From an uncultured Pirellulaceae bacterium (GTDB taxonomy: Bacteria; Planctomycetota; Planctomycetia; Pirellulales; Pirellulaceae): 64,000 nt of DNA. The stretch covers positions 1 through 64,000 of the forward strand of contig CALDHM010000010.1 in NCBI GenBank assembly GCA_937941455.1, given 5' to 3'. Positions 9,256-17,161 of this stretch are shown one piece after another. Every line of letters begins with the position of its first letter. The first letter of the stretch is position 1. The notes beneath the pieces are model-generated. The model had not been told where the DNA came from and made no database searches. It saw nothing but the letters and a program-made list of their open reading frames with translations. The translations under genes were made by a program, and so were the position numbers.

Positions 9256-10797
9256 ATGATGCTGGCCCCGTGGTTTGGGAAGGGTTCTCAGACGAACGTT
9301 GCCGGTATGCGATTAACCTTCGGCCAGCATTTGCAACAAAAACAAATGCAGACATTGGCTCCGCGGATGATTCAATCCATGGAGCTGCTACAAATGCCGC
9401 TGGCTGCGCTGCAGGAACGGATCGAGCAGGAATTGATCGACAACCCGGTATTGGAACTGCGGGAATCCGATCCCAACTTGCCCCGCGACACCCCCGAACA
9501 CGGCAACAGGCGCGAAGCTGAGGACGTCGACCAAAAAGAGCTGGTTATCGACGAATCTCACCATCACGCTGACGATTTCGAGCGGCTGGTCAATCTGGAT
9601 TTAGAGAACCCGCAATACTTTGACGACCAGACGCGGCCTTCGGCCAATCGCATTCAAGACAGTATCGATCGCCACACCGACCTGATGGCGAACGTGGCGG
9701 AGCGAGCCGAATCGCTGCAGGACCACTTGCGAGCGCAACTCAGCGAATTGGAACTTTCGGACGAACTACGGCGGATGTGCGAGCGAATCATCTCTGCGCT
9801 GCACGAGGAGCACGGCGGCTACCTGCGCACGCCGCTCCGTGACTTGCTGCCGGCCGACGCCCCCCCGGCGGCGTTGGAGTTGGCGGAGGAGGCTCTGGCT
9901 ACGATCCAGCAGCGGCTCGATCCGCCGGGCATCGCCGCGCGGGACTTGAAGGAATGCCTGATGCTGCAGCTGACCGCCGATATTCCCCACTACGAAAATG
10001 TGCGGACACTGATCCTGCACCATTTGGAAGATCTGCGCGACAATCGCTTGCCGCAGATCCAAAAGGCGACCGGCATGACGCTGCAGGAAATCCAGGAGGC
10101 TTGGGCCGAACTGCGGAAACTCGATCCCCGGCCTGCCCGAAAGTTCGGCTCCTCGACTGCCATGACGATCGTTCCCGATCTGTGGATCGAGATCGACGAT
10201 GACGGGAACTACATCGTAAAAATGGAGGAGGGCCCGGGACGCAACCTGTACATCAGCAAGTACTACCGCCAACGGTTGCTGAACGAGCAGACCACTGCGG
10301 CCGAACGGGAATTCATCAAAAAGAAAATCCTCGCGGCTCAATGGTTGGTCGACGCCATCGAGCAGCGCCGCAATACGATCCTCAAAGTAGCGCAGGAGAT
10401 CGTCAATCACCAAAAAAAGTTCCTCGATCGCAGCAGCAACTTTCTCGAGCCGCTCAAAATGCAGCAGATCGCTGAAAAGGTCGGAGTCCACACGACGACC
10501 GTCAGCCGCGCGGTGGACAACAAGTACATCGAGACGCCGAGAGGGATTTTCGCGCTGCGCGATTTCTTCGTCGGCGGTACGCAAACCGAAGAAGGGGAGG
10601 ATGTCACCTGGAATCAAATCCGTACCGAGCTCCAGACGTTGATCGCTAATGAAGATAAATCGAAACCGCTCAGCGACGATCAACTGGTTGCCTTGCTCAA
10701 GGCCAAGGGGATGACGGTTGCCCGGCGGACGGTCACCAAGTACCGTGAAAAGATGAATATCCCCAGTTCTCGCCAACGACGCGACTGGACAAAATGA
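9256..10797 (+). CDS. rpoN: RNA polymerase sigma-54 factor
   Basis: A 513-residue sigma-54 protein directing RNA polymerase to -24/-12 promoters that need AAA+ activators. Region I is Gln/Leu-rich (FGQHLQQKQMQTLAPRMIQS), followed by an acidic linker, the core-binding domain, a helix-turn-helix (KMQQIAEKVGVHTTTVSRAV) and the RpoN box, here ARRTVTKYR, near the C-terminus. I choose the ATG at 9256 because a strong purine-rich SD (GGGGGAAAG) lies seven bases upstream; ATG at 9307 would give an N-terminus closer to the usual family start. The gene is monocistronic in this window and no enhancer-binding protein is adjacent. No convincing TGGCAC-N5-TTGC promoter was found near the genes here. Confidence 0.96.
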   Translation: MMLAPWFGKGSQTNVAGMRLTFGQHLQQKQMQTLAPRMIQSMELLQMPLAALQERIEQELIDNPVLELRESDPNLPRDTPEHGNRREAEDVDQKELVIDESHHHADDFERLVNLDLENPQYFDDQTRPSANRIQDSIDRHTDLMANVAERAESLQDHLRAQLSELELSDELRRMCERIISALHEEHGGYLRTPLRDLLPADAPPAALELAEEALATIQQRLDPPGIAARDLKECLMLQLTADIPHYENVRTLILHHLEDLRDNRLPQIQKATGMTLQEIQEAWAELRKLDPRPARKFGSSTAMTIVPDLWIEIDDDGNYIVKMEEGPGRNLYISKYYRQRLLNEQTTAAEREFIKKKILAAQWLVDAIEQRRNTILKVAQEIVNHQKKFLDRSSNFLEPLKMQQIAEKVGVHTTTVSRAVDNKYIETPRGIFALRDFFVGGTQTEEGEDVTWNQIRTELQTLIANEDKSKPLSDDQLVALLKAKGMTVARRTVTKYREKMNIPSSRQRRDWTK

Positions 10798-11157
10798 GTA
10801 AGCGGTCCCGGGCTGACCGCACGAGTCTTTCTTGGCGTTTCGAGACCGTGGCGGATCCTGGCGATCGCGTTTCCCCGGCGGGAACATCGGAAGCAGGGAC
10901 GATCGTCAAATCGCCCTCAAACGATGCCCCGCCAGACCGTGTCGAATCGGGAACTCGGGATGGAGAGGATCAGACGTCAGACGCTGGTTCGAGCAATTCC
11001 CGCGGTGACTCTCGATTCGCATTGCTCGGCTGATACTCGGCTTTGTTTCAAAACGTTTAGCCGGAACGCGCTAGCGTCCGGTTTTTGCGGGAATTGACAT
11101 CCCGACGGGAACTCTCTCGAGCTATTCGATAATGACCAAGCCGAAAATTCTGGCGGG
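10798..11157. other. Intergenic region between rpoN and the RDD/MoxR operon
   Basis: No gene is supported in these 360 bases. It holds copy 3 of the dispersed repeat (11058-11109) and should contain the promoter of the seven-gene operon that follows. I see no clear terminator for rpoN. Confidence 0.6.
11058..11109 (+). repeat. Dispersed intergenic repeat, copy 3 (short form)
   Basis: The left part contains the near-palindrome 11061-11081 (CCGGAACGC, GCTA, GCGTCCGG; CCGGA pairs with TCCGG, with one bulged A). A second stem follows: CGGGA...TCCCG. The first 35 bases match the start of the copies at 1553 and 22844; the right half is different. It lies directly upstream of the RDD operon. Confidence 0.65.
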
Positions 11158-12168
11158 ATGAAGCGACTACACATGACGAAGATGCTGATGAACAATTCGG
11201 GAACGACCATTCTCGAGCAACCGATCGCGGAGGCTCCTTTACGGCGTCGCCCGATCGACAACGCGCTGGCGGTAGAAACGCCCGAAAATATCGCGTTCGA
11301 CTATCGCGTGGCCGGGCCGTTCCAGCGATTGATCTCGTTGATGATCGATTTCTTTGTCGTGCAGACGTTGTACTGGATCGTCGTCAGTCTGTCGTTTTTC
11401 GTGTTGGCGGCCGTGGGAGCGACCGTCGGCGCGATGGGCGAACTTTTGGTCGGCTTTTACTTGTTCCTCACCCTGGTGGGGGCGTTTATAGTTTATTGGT
11501 TCTACGGAGCGACCATGGAGACGCTGTATCATGGTCGCACCTGGGGAAAAATGATCTGCGGCCAGCGTGTCCTGGATACCAGCGGAAGTTCGATCACCGC
11601 CAGCCAAGCATTGGTGCGGAATTTCTTTCGCGGAATCGACACGGCGCCGATCTATATGCTGCCGATCACGCTAGCGGGCAGTGAGGCGGGCGAGGGTACG
11701 TTGCCGATACCGACGGCATTGTTCGGGCTAATCGCCATGTGCTGCACGCGCGACTATCGGCGAGTCGGCGACTTGCTGGCAGGTACCATCGTGGTTCGTG
11801 AGGAAAAACGGGTGGCTGCCAAATTGGTGCAGTTTACCGATCCGCGCGTCTGGCAGTTGGCGGAGTTGATTCCAGCGAGTTTCACGGTAGACCGGCCACT
11901 AGCGCGGGCCTTGGCCGCTTACGTTCAGCGCCGCGACCAACTCGGACCCGACCGCTGCGATGAAATCGCTCACCATCTGACCGTACATTTGACCGAGCCG
12001 CTAGGGTTGATGCCCGATACCAACCCGGATCTGTTGCTGTGTGCATTGTATTATCGTGTCCACCATGATAGGAGCAGCGCGGGTGAGACAAGCCCGCCGA
12101 GCTGGCCGATCGGAGCCGCGTCTGATGTCCCGCTGCCACGAGTGCCCATGGAAGGGGAGCGGAGATGA
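11158..12168 (+). CDS. RDD-family membrane protein, first gene of the MoxR/DUF58 operon
   Basis: A 336-residue integral membrane protein. Residues about 40-210 form the RDD domain: FDYRVAGPFQRLISLMIDFF with the conserved Arg and Asp, further hydrophobic helices, YHGRTWGKMICGQRV and the closing DYRRVGDLLAGTIVV. The C-terminal 120 residues are soluble and resemble no domain I know. RDD proteins are of generally unknown function, some linked to ion exchange or salt stress. Starts at 11158 and 11173 (ATG) are both possible. Its stop overlaps the next start as ATGA. Co-occurrence of RDD, SpoIIM, DUF4129, DUF4350, MoxR and DUF58 is conserved across distant phyla, which points to one membrane complex. 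Confidence 0.86.
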   Translation: MKRLHMTKMLMNNSGTTILEQPIAEAPLRRRPIDNALAVETPENIAFDYRVAGPFQRLISLMIDFFVVQTLYWIVVSLSFFVLAAVGATVGAMGELLVGFYLFLTLVGAFIVYWFYGATMETLYHGRTWGKMICGQRVLDTSGSSITASQALVRNFFRGIDTAPIYMLPITLAGSEAGEGTLPIPTALFGLIAMCCTRDYRRVGDLLAGTIVVREEKRVAAKLVQFTDPRVWQLAELIPASFTVDRPLARALAAYVQRRDQLGPDRCDEIAHHLTVHLTEPLGLMPDTNPDLLLCALYYRVHHDRSSAGETSPPSWPIGAASDVPLPRVPMEGERR

Positions 12169-13145
12169 AGGCGGCTGAAATCATCAAGCGGCGCGAGCAG
12201 GATTGGGCACGCCTTGAGGCGTTGACCGATGGTATCCGCAAGGAAAACCATCGCCAGGACTTCAATTACGTGATGGAGTTTTCCGCCCTCTATCGCAACG
12301 CCTGCGCCGATCTAGCACTCGCGTCGGCCTACCAGTTCCCACCCGCAACCGTCGAATATCTGCATGGCCTGGTCGCGCGGGCGCACAATCAGTTGTACCG
12401 GGGGAGGGGTTTCAGCCTGCAAGAATTACTGCGGATCGCATTTGTCGATACGCCGCGTCGAATTTTTTCCGATCCATGCGTACATGTCGCGGGGCTGATT
12501 TTCTGGGGATTGTTCGCCATCGCCGCTTGGTTGGCCTACGACAAGACGACCTGGCCCGATTTCGCCAGCAATATTATCGGTGTCGAACAACTCGAGACCA
12601 TGGAACGGATCTTCGCCGAGTTCAACGGACGAAGTTGGGCTGAGAATTTGTTCATGGCCGGTTTCTACGTCTTCAACAATGCAGGGATCGGGCTGCGCGT
12701 ATTCGTCAGCATGCTGCCGATTCTCCCCGGCCTGGTGTATCTCAGCTATAACGCCATGCAGATCGGTGCCGCGTTCGGCCATATGTTTCACCCTGACGCC
12801 GGAGCAGCAGGAGAGAATTTTCAGAACTTTATCACGGCCCATGGTCCCTTCGAATTGACGGCCATTGTCCTGTCGGCAGGAGCCGGATTGCGGATCGGGC
12901 TGAGTTGGTTGCACACGAGCAACATGCGGCGACTCGATTCGTTGCAGGTCAACGCGCAGCGTTCGTTGCCGATTGCGTTGTGCGCGACGGTGTTCTTTTT
13001 CATCGCCGCGTTTATCGAGGGGTTCATCTCGCCCGCTCCCAGCGAATTGATCATGTGGGAGGTCAAAGGAGCGGTGGCGGTTCTGTCCACGGGCTTCCTG
13101 ATGTTCTATTTCGTGGTGCTCGGCTACCCCTGGAGGCGTTCATGA
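12165..13145 (+). CDS. Stage II sporulation protein M-like (SpoIIM/DUF95) membrane protein
   Basis: A 326-residue protein. The N-terminal half is helical and charged (begins MKAAEIIKRREQDWARLEAL), followed by about five membrane segments from residue 100 onward. The SpoIIM/DUF95 hallmark is the block around 12660-12850: FNNAGIGLRVF, then PGLVYLSYNAMQIGAAFGHM and HGPFELTAIVLSAGAGLRIG. Planctomycetes do not sporulate, so the sporulation name is historical; in bacteria with this operon the protein is thought to work with MoxR and the RDD protein at the membrane. It is translationally coupled on both sides by ATGA overlaps with the flanking genes. Confidence 0.9.
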   Translation: MKAAEIIKRREQDWARLEALTDGIRKENHRQDFNYVMEFSALYRNACADLALASAYQFPPATVEYLHGLVARAHNQLYRGRGFSLQELLRIAFVDTPRRIFSDPCVHVAGLIFWGLFAIAAWLAYDKTTWPDFASNIIGVEQLETMERIFAEFNGRSWAENLFMAGFYVFNNAGIGLRVFVSMLPILPGLVYLSYNAMQIGAAFGHMFHPDAGAAGENFQNFITAHGPFELTAIVLSAGAGLRIGLSWLHTSNMRRLDSLQVNAQRSLPIALCATVFFFIAAFIEGFISPAPSELIMWEVKGAVAVLSTGFLMFYFVVLGYPWRRS

Positions 13146-14008
13146 GGCTGGACCAGAGCTTCATTGCGATCCGAGAACGGGGGAGTCTCGAAACCCTGGA
13201 TTTGGCCTGGCCGGTGATCAGCCGCCACGGGTTGCCACTGCTGCTGTACCTCGGCTTGGGGGCCTTGCCCCTGGCAGTTATCAATCACTGGATCAGTCGC
13301 TCTTATGCTTACGATTTTTCGTACAACGGGTTGTTCAATCTGTTGCTGGTGTATTGCGAGGCCCCGCTGGGTACCTTATTCGTAAACAGCTATCTCGGCC
13401 GCGCGACGTTCGAGGGAAAGCCCAGCTGGCGGGTGGTGACGGGAGATGTGCTGAGCCGCTGGCTGGCGATTTTATACGTGCTCGGCTTTAACCGTTTGGT
13501 CCTCCCGACGTTGCTACTGCTCGGCCTCGCCGGATTCACTACCGAAGAAAATACAGCTGTTTTGTGGATCGCCCTGGCCTGCCTCACGATGATGACCAGC
13601 GCGCTGATTCGCGGCCTCTGGGTCTTCACCAGCGAGATCCTGATTCTGGAGAAAACTCCCCTGACTGCAAAAGCTGGTGCGAAGATCAACTTTTCCCAGC
13701 GGAGTCGAGCGATGCATCGCGGGGCTGCAGCAAGAGGCCTGGGGCTGACCTTGCTCGCCGGCTTCTTCTCGCTACCCCTCTTATTCTCGATTTACGGCGG
13801 TTTGAGTCTATCGGCGGAGATGTGTGGATTTCCGGTAGCGATGGATTGGTTGCATGCAGGAATCCTGTGGCAAGTGGCACTGTGGATGGTGGCAGGGTTC
13901 TGGACCGTCGCTCGATTTCTGCTCTACATGGATACGCGAATTCGCCAGGAAGGCTGGGAAGTTGAGTTGAAAATTCGCGCGATCGCCATGCGCATGTCGG
14001 AGGCTTGA
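13142..14008 (+). CDS. Integral membrane protein of the MoxR/DUF58 operon
   Basis: A 288-residue protein with about six hydrophobic segments. The ATG at 13142 overlaps the preceding stop (ATGA), which fixes the start; the same frame is open further upstream to 12905, but that part overlaps the SpoIIM-like gene. The C-terminus carries RFLLYMDTRIRQEGWEVELK, a tail often seen in membrane proteins next to DUF4129 genes in this operon type. No catalytic motif is visible. The function is unknown; genomic context is the only clue and places it in the MoxR-associated membrane complex. Confidence 0.78.
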   Translation: MRLDQSFIAIRERGSLETLDLAWPVISRHGLPLLLYLGLGALPLAVINHWISRSYAYDFSYNGLFNLLLVYCEAPLGTLFVNSYLGRATFEGKPSWRVVTGDVLSRWLAILYVLGFNRLVLPTLLLLGLAGFTTEENTAVLWIALACLTMMTSALIRGLWVFTSEILILEKTPLTAKAGAKINFSQRSRAMHRGAAARGLGLTLLAGFFSLPLLFSIYGGLSLSAEMCGFPVAMDWLHAGILWQVALWMVAGFWTVARFLLYMDTRIRQEGWEVELKIRAIAMRMSEA

Positions 14009-14012
14009 ATCC

Positions 14013-14759
14013 ATGAGGAGCAGGGCGCAGGTCCATCAAATTTGGGTGCGCGTGATCGGCGCAGTTTTGGGAATGCTGATCGTTACTAGTGATGCGGTCG
14101 GGCAATCGCGGCAGTTCCCCTGGACCAATCAAAACGGTGACCCGGTTTTGATTGAACCGAAAACGACCGATGACGACGCATCTCAGCTCAGACATGTCGT
14201 AAAACCGGCGAGTATCGCCGCTCGCAGTGTTCCGTCGGCCAATTGGAACCCCGGTTCAATGAGTTATTGGTTGACGGGATTATTGTTTTTGTTGTTTTTG
14301 GCTCTGGCGGCTTTGGTGATTTATTTGGTAGCCAAGCGAACCGAGGGCAAATCCGCGCCCACCGCTGCCCTCGATGAATCCAGACGACGGGAGCGGATTC
14401 GCGCTTTACCTTTCGCCTTGGACGAAACCACGGGCGATTGCCGCGAGTTGGCGGAACGGGCACGGCGGGAGGGGGACTATCGCCGAGCCATGGTCTATTT
14501 GTTTTCGCACGTGCTGATCTTTTTGGACCAACATCAAGTCGTCCGGCTCAAACGGGGCAAGACGAATCGGCAATACCTTGTGGAAGCCCGCGGGAATCCC
14601 GATGCAGCCAAGTATTTGAGCCAGTTGATCGACCCGTTCGAAGCCGTTTTTTTCGGGAATAAAGAGATCCAAGCCGCTCAATTCGAGTCGTTTTGGCAAG
14701 CGCTGCCGCGATTCGAGCAGGTGGTTTTGCAACATGCATCGCAAGAGGCCAACTCATGA
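14013..14759 (+). CDS. DUF4129-domain membrane protein
   Basis: A 248-residue protein with a signal peptide (cleavage probably after the Val-Gly near residue 30), a periplasmic segment, one transmembrane helix at about residues 90-108 (YWLTGLLFLLFLALAALVIY) and a cytoplasmic DUF4129 domain. The latter shows the characteristic ELAERARREGDYRRAMVYLF and QHQVVRLKRGKTNRQYL. DUF4129 is widespread in MoxR/DUF58 loci and in some transglutaminase-like proteins; its biochemical role is not established. A GGAGG SD nine bases before the ATG supports the start. The stop overlaps the DUF4350 gene start. Confidence 0.88.
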   Translation: MRSRAQVHQIWVRVIGAVLGMLIVTSDAVGQSRQFPWTNQNGDPVLIEPKTTDDDASQLRHVVKPASIAARSVPSANWNPGSMSYWLTGLLFLLFLALAALVIYLVAKRTEGKSAPTAALDESRRRERIRALPFALDETTGDCRELAERARREGDYRRAMVYLFSHVLIFLDQHQVVRLKRGKTNRQYLVEARGNPDAAKYLSQLIDPFEAVFFGNKEIQAAQFESFWQALPRFEQVVLQHASQEANS

Positions 14760-15868
14760 TCCGCTTGGGGTTCCCAGTCATTGTTGCCGCGACAAGCGTG
14801 CTGTGTGCGACTTCGGCCTGGTGTCAACTCGAAACCAAGTACGGGCGTCGGGACCAATCCGGCTACCAGAACAGCATCAACGGTACTCGCGCCTTGGCGG
14901 CCCAGTTCGAATCGCTCGGCTATTCGGTCGTGTCTCGCAAAACCATCACCAATCGGATCGATCGTCATGATTTGATCGTATGGGTACCCGATTCGTTCGC
15001 GGTACCTTCTCCTCGGTTGATCGAACGAATCGAAAAATGGCTGGATGCCGCCCCCTGGCGAACCTTTGTCTATGTCGGCCGCGATTACGATGCCGCTGAT
15101 CATTATTGGAGTGATCTGGCTCTCTCCGCGCGTCCGCCCCAGGTGCCGATGGTGAAGCGGCAAAGGGCTTTGGCACGGGCACGGCATCTTGCCGCGCGCT
15201 CCGAGGGTGGATTGGCAACCGCGCAGTCATCGAGTTGTCGCTGGTTCCGATATGAGGAAGCCCCCCAGTTTTTTTCGCGAAGAATATCCGGCGACTGGAA
15301 GGACTCCGTCGCCCGCGTGAATTACGGCAGCCTCTTTTTGGGGAATTGGCGGTTGTTGCCCCCGGTATCCCCCAACGGTTACACGGTGTTGGAACGATTG
15401 ACCGTCGACGGCCATCCCTTCGCCTACGAGTTGTTGCGGCCGAATGGTTCCCGGGTAATCGTGATCAACAATGGCTCGCTGGTTTTGAATTATCCTGTGC
15501 GGCTAGTTCGCAACGATGAGATCGCCGAACTTTTTGCTTCGAAGAAGCTTTCCCGATCCCCTGTGATCTTTTTGGAGAGTGCCCAAATCGAGCCGCGAAT
15601 TTCAGAATACGATAATAGCGGGAACATGTGGTCGTGGATCCAAGAACGCCCTCTCAGCTTCATCGTTCCGCATTTTCTCGTGCTGGGAATACTCGCCTGT
15701 TTTGTCTTTTTCCCTATTTTGGGTCGACCCCGTCGGGGTGTCACCCCCGCGCAGATTCGATTTGGAGAACATATCGAATCGTTAGGACATTTGCTGCGGA
15801 GCAGTCCCCAGGTGAACGCCGCTCGCGAGGCAATCGCCCAGTATCAGCGAACAGCTAAAAACGATTAA
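14756..15868 (+). CDS. DUF4350-domain protein
   Basis: A 370-residue protein starting at the ATG overlapping the previous stop (ATGA). It has a signal peptide ending near AWCQ, a large extracytoplasmic DUF4350 domain (TKYGRRDQSGYQNSINGTRA near the N-terminus, then the R-x-D-L-I-V-W-V-P-D strand typical of this glutamine-amidotransferase-like fold), and a transmembrane helix near residue 305 (IVPHFLVLGILACFVFFPIL) before a short cytoplasmic tail. DUF4350 is found almost always beside DUF4129, MoxR and DUF58. No catalytic Cys of true amidotransferases is evident; a binding or scaffold role is more likely. This is inference. Confidence 0.85.
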   Translation: MIRLGFPVIVAATSVLCATSAWCQLETKYGRRDQSGYQNSINGTRALAAQFESLGYSVVSRKTITNRIDRHDLIVWVPDSFAVPSPRLIERIEKWLDAAPWRTFVYVGRDYDAADHYWSDLALSARPPQVPMVKRQRALARARHLAARSEGGLATAQSSSCRWFRYEEAPQFFSRRISGDWKDSVARVNYGSLFLGNWRLLPPVSPNGYTVLERLTVDGHPFAYELLRPNGSRVIVINNGSLVLNYPVRLVRNDEIAELFASKKLSRSPVIFLESAQIEPRISEYDNSGNMWSWIQERPLSFIVPHFLVLGILACFVFFPILGRPRRGVTPAQIRFGEHIESLGHLLRSSPQVNAAREAIAQYQRTAKND

Positions 15869-15922
15869 GCTCATGACTCTGCACAGTCGACAGAACCGAT
15901 TATTTTCATTTATCCAGTAGTG

Positions 15923-17146
15923 ATGAACCCAATGAATGATGCTACGACGGATAGCCGCATCGTCCCTTGCCCCTCCTGTAACGCTCGGTTGCGAATCCCA
16001 CTGACGATCCAAGGGACGCCGGTCAAGTGCCCACGTTGCCAGCATCAATTTACCGTCCCGTCGCACAGCCCCACCGTGGAGCACCCCGATCCGTTTCGCG
16101 AGGCCGAGGGGCAGACGGCTCAAAATCGCGCGGCCGAGATCGCCGCCCGCGGTTTGAAAAAAGCGACGGCAAGCCATTTGGGGGCTGCTCGGGACACGCC
16201 CACGTGTCGCCTGTTCGAAAGGATATCCGAGGAAGTCGCCAAAGTGTTCGTCGGGCAAGACGAATTGGTGCTGGGGGCTTTGATCGCTCTTTTTTCGGGC
16301 GGGCATGTCTTGATCGAAAGTGTTCCCGGTTTGGGGAAGACTCTTTTCGTAAGGACGCTTGCCAAGGTGCTGGGGGTGAGGTTCGGGCGGATCCAGTTCA
16401 CCGCCGACTTGATGCCGTCGGATGTCACCGGTGCACCGCTGTTCAGCATGAAAACGCAAGAGTTCGAATTCCGCCCTGGGCCTGTGTTTACCCAATTGTT
16501 GCTGGCCGATGAAATCAACCGCGCACCGGCGAAGACCCACGCGGCCTTGCTAGAAATCATGCAGGAACGAAATGTTACCGTCGACGGAGTTACGCATGAA
16601 TTGAGGCCCCCCTTCATGGTGTTAGCCACTCAGAATCCGGTCGAGTCCGAGGGGACATATAACCTGCCCGAGGCGCAACTCGATCGCTTCATGTTCAAGA
16701 TCGTCGCCAATTATCCTAGCGAGGAGCAAGAGGCGCGGATCTTGCAGTTGCACAGCACGCAAAAGGATCTGGAGCAACGGTTGATCGAGGAGTTGAACAC
16801 CATCACCGATGCAGACGAGATCAATCGAATCGTTCAAGACAATAGCCGCATCCTGGTCGACTCCAAACTCGTCAGCTATATCAATCGGCTGGTCCGCAAA
16901 ACGCGTGAAATTCCGGCATTGCACATGGGAGCCTCGCCCCGAGCGGGCATCAGCCTGATGCAGGGCGCTCGGACGCTGGCCGCCTTTTGCGGGCGAGACT
17001 ACGCGGTGCCCGATGACGTCGTCCAAATTGCGTTGCCTGCCTTGCGGCATCGCGTGGTCCTCACGGCGGAGGCTGAGGTGGAGGGCCAAACGGCCGATCA
17101 AATCGTGCTCGATGTGCTGCGCAGCGTCGAGGTGCCGCGTTTGTAA
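15923..17146 (+). CDS. MoxR-family AAA+ ATPase with N-terminal zinc ribbon
   Basis: A 407-residue AAA+ ATPase. Residues 16-39 form a CxxC-x16-CxxC zinc ribbon (C16, C19, C36, C39), not usual for MoxR proteins. After an 80-residue linker comes the MoxR core: Walker A in ESVPGLGKTLFVRTLAK, Walker B LLLADEINRAPAKTHAALLE, the GTYNLPEAQLDRF sensor/arginine region and the C-terminal lid with GASPRAGISL. MoxR ATPases act as chaperones that assemble or activate partner complexes, often with von Willebrand (DUF58/BatA-type) proteins. A GTG immediately upstream (15920) is an alternative start; no SD is obvious. The DUF58 partner follows 15 bases downstream. Confidence 0.95.
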   Translation: MNPMNDATTDSRIVPCPSCNARLRIPLTIQGTPVKCPRCQHQFTVPSHSPTVEHPDPFREAEGQTAQNRAAEIAARGLKKATASHLGAARDTPTCRLFERISEEVAKVFVGQDELVLGALIALFSGGHVLIESVPGLGKTLFVRTLAKVLGVRFGRIQFTADLMPSDVTGAPLFSMKTQEFEFRPGPVFTQLLLADEINRAPAKTHAALLEIMQERNVTVDGVTHELRPPFMVLATQNPVESEGTYNLPEAQLDRFMFKIVANYPSEEQEARILQLHSTQKDLEQRLIEELNTITDADEINRIVQDNSRILVDSKLVSYINRLVRKTREIPALHMGASPRAGISLMQGARTLAAFCGRDYAVPDDVVQIALPALRHRVVLTAEAEVEGQTADQIVLDVLRSVEVPRL

Positions 17147-17161
17147 GTGCGAGGCATATAA

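Noticed and set aside
9766-10887. 373-codon minus-strand frame
   Set aside because: Antisense shadow of rpoN.
15171-15195. GGCAC-type sequence resembling a sigma-54 promoter
   Set aside because: Lies inside the DUF4350 coding region and the spacing and second half do not match the -24/-12 consensus.
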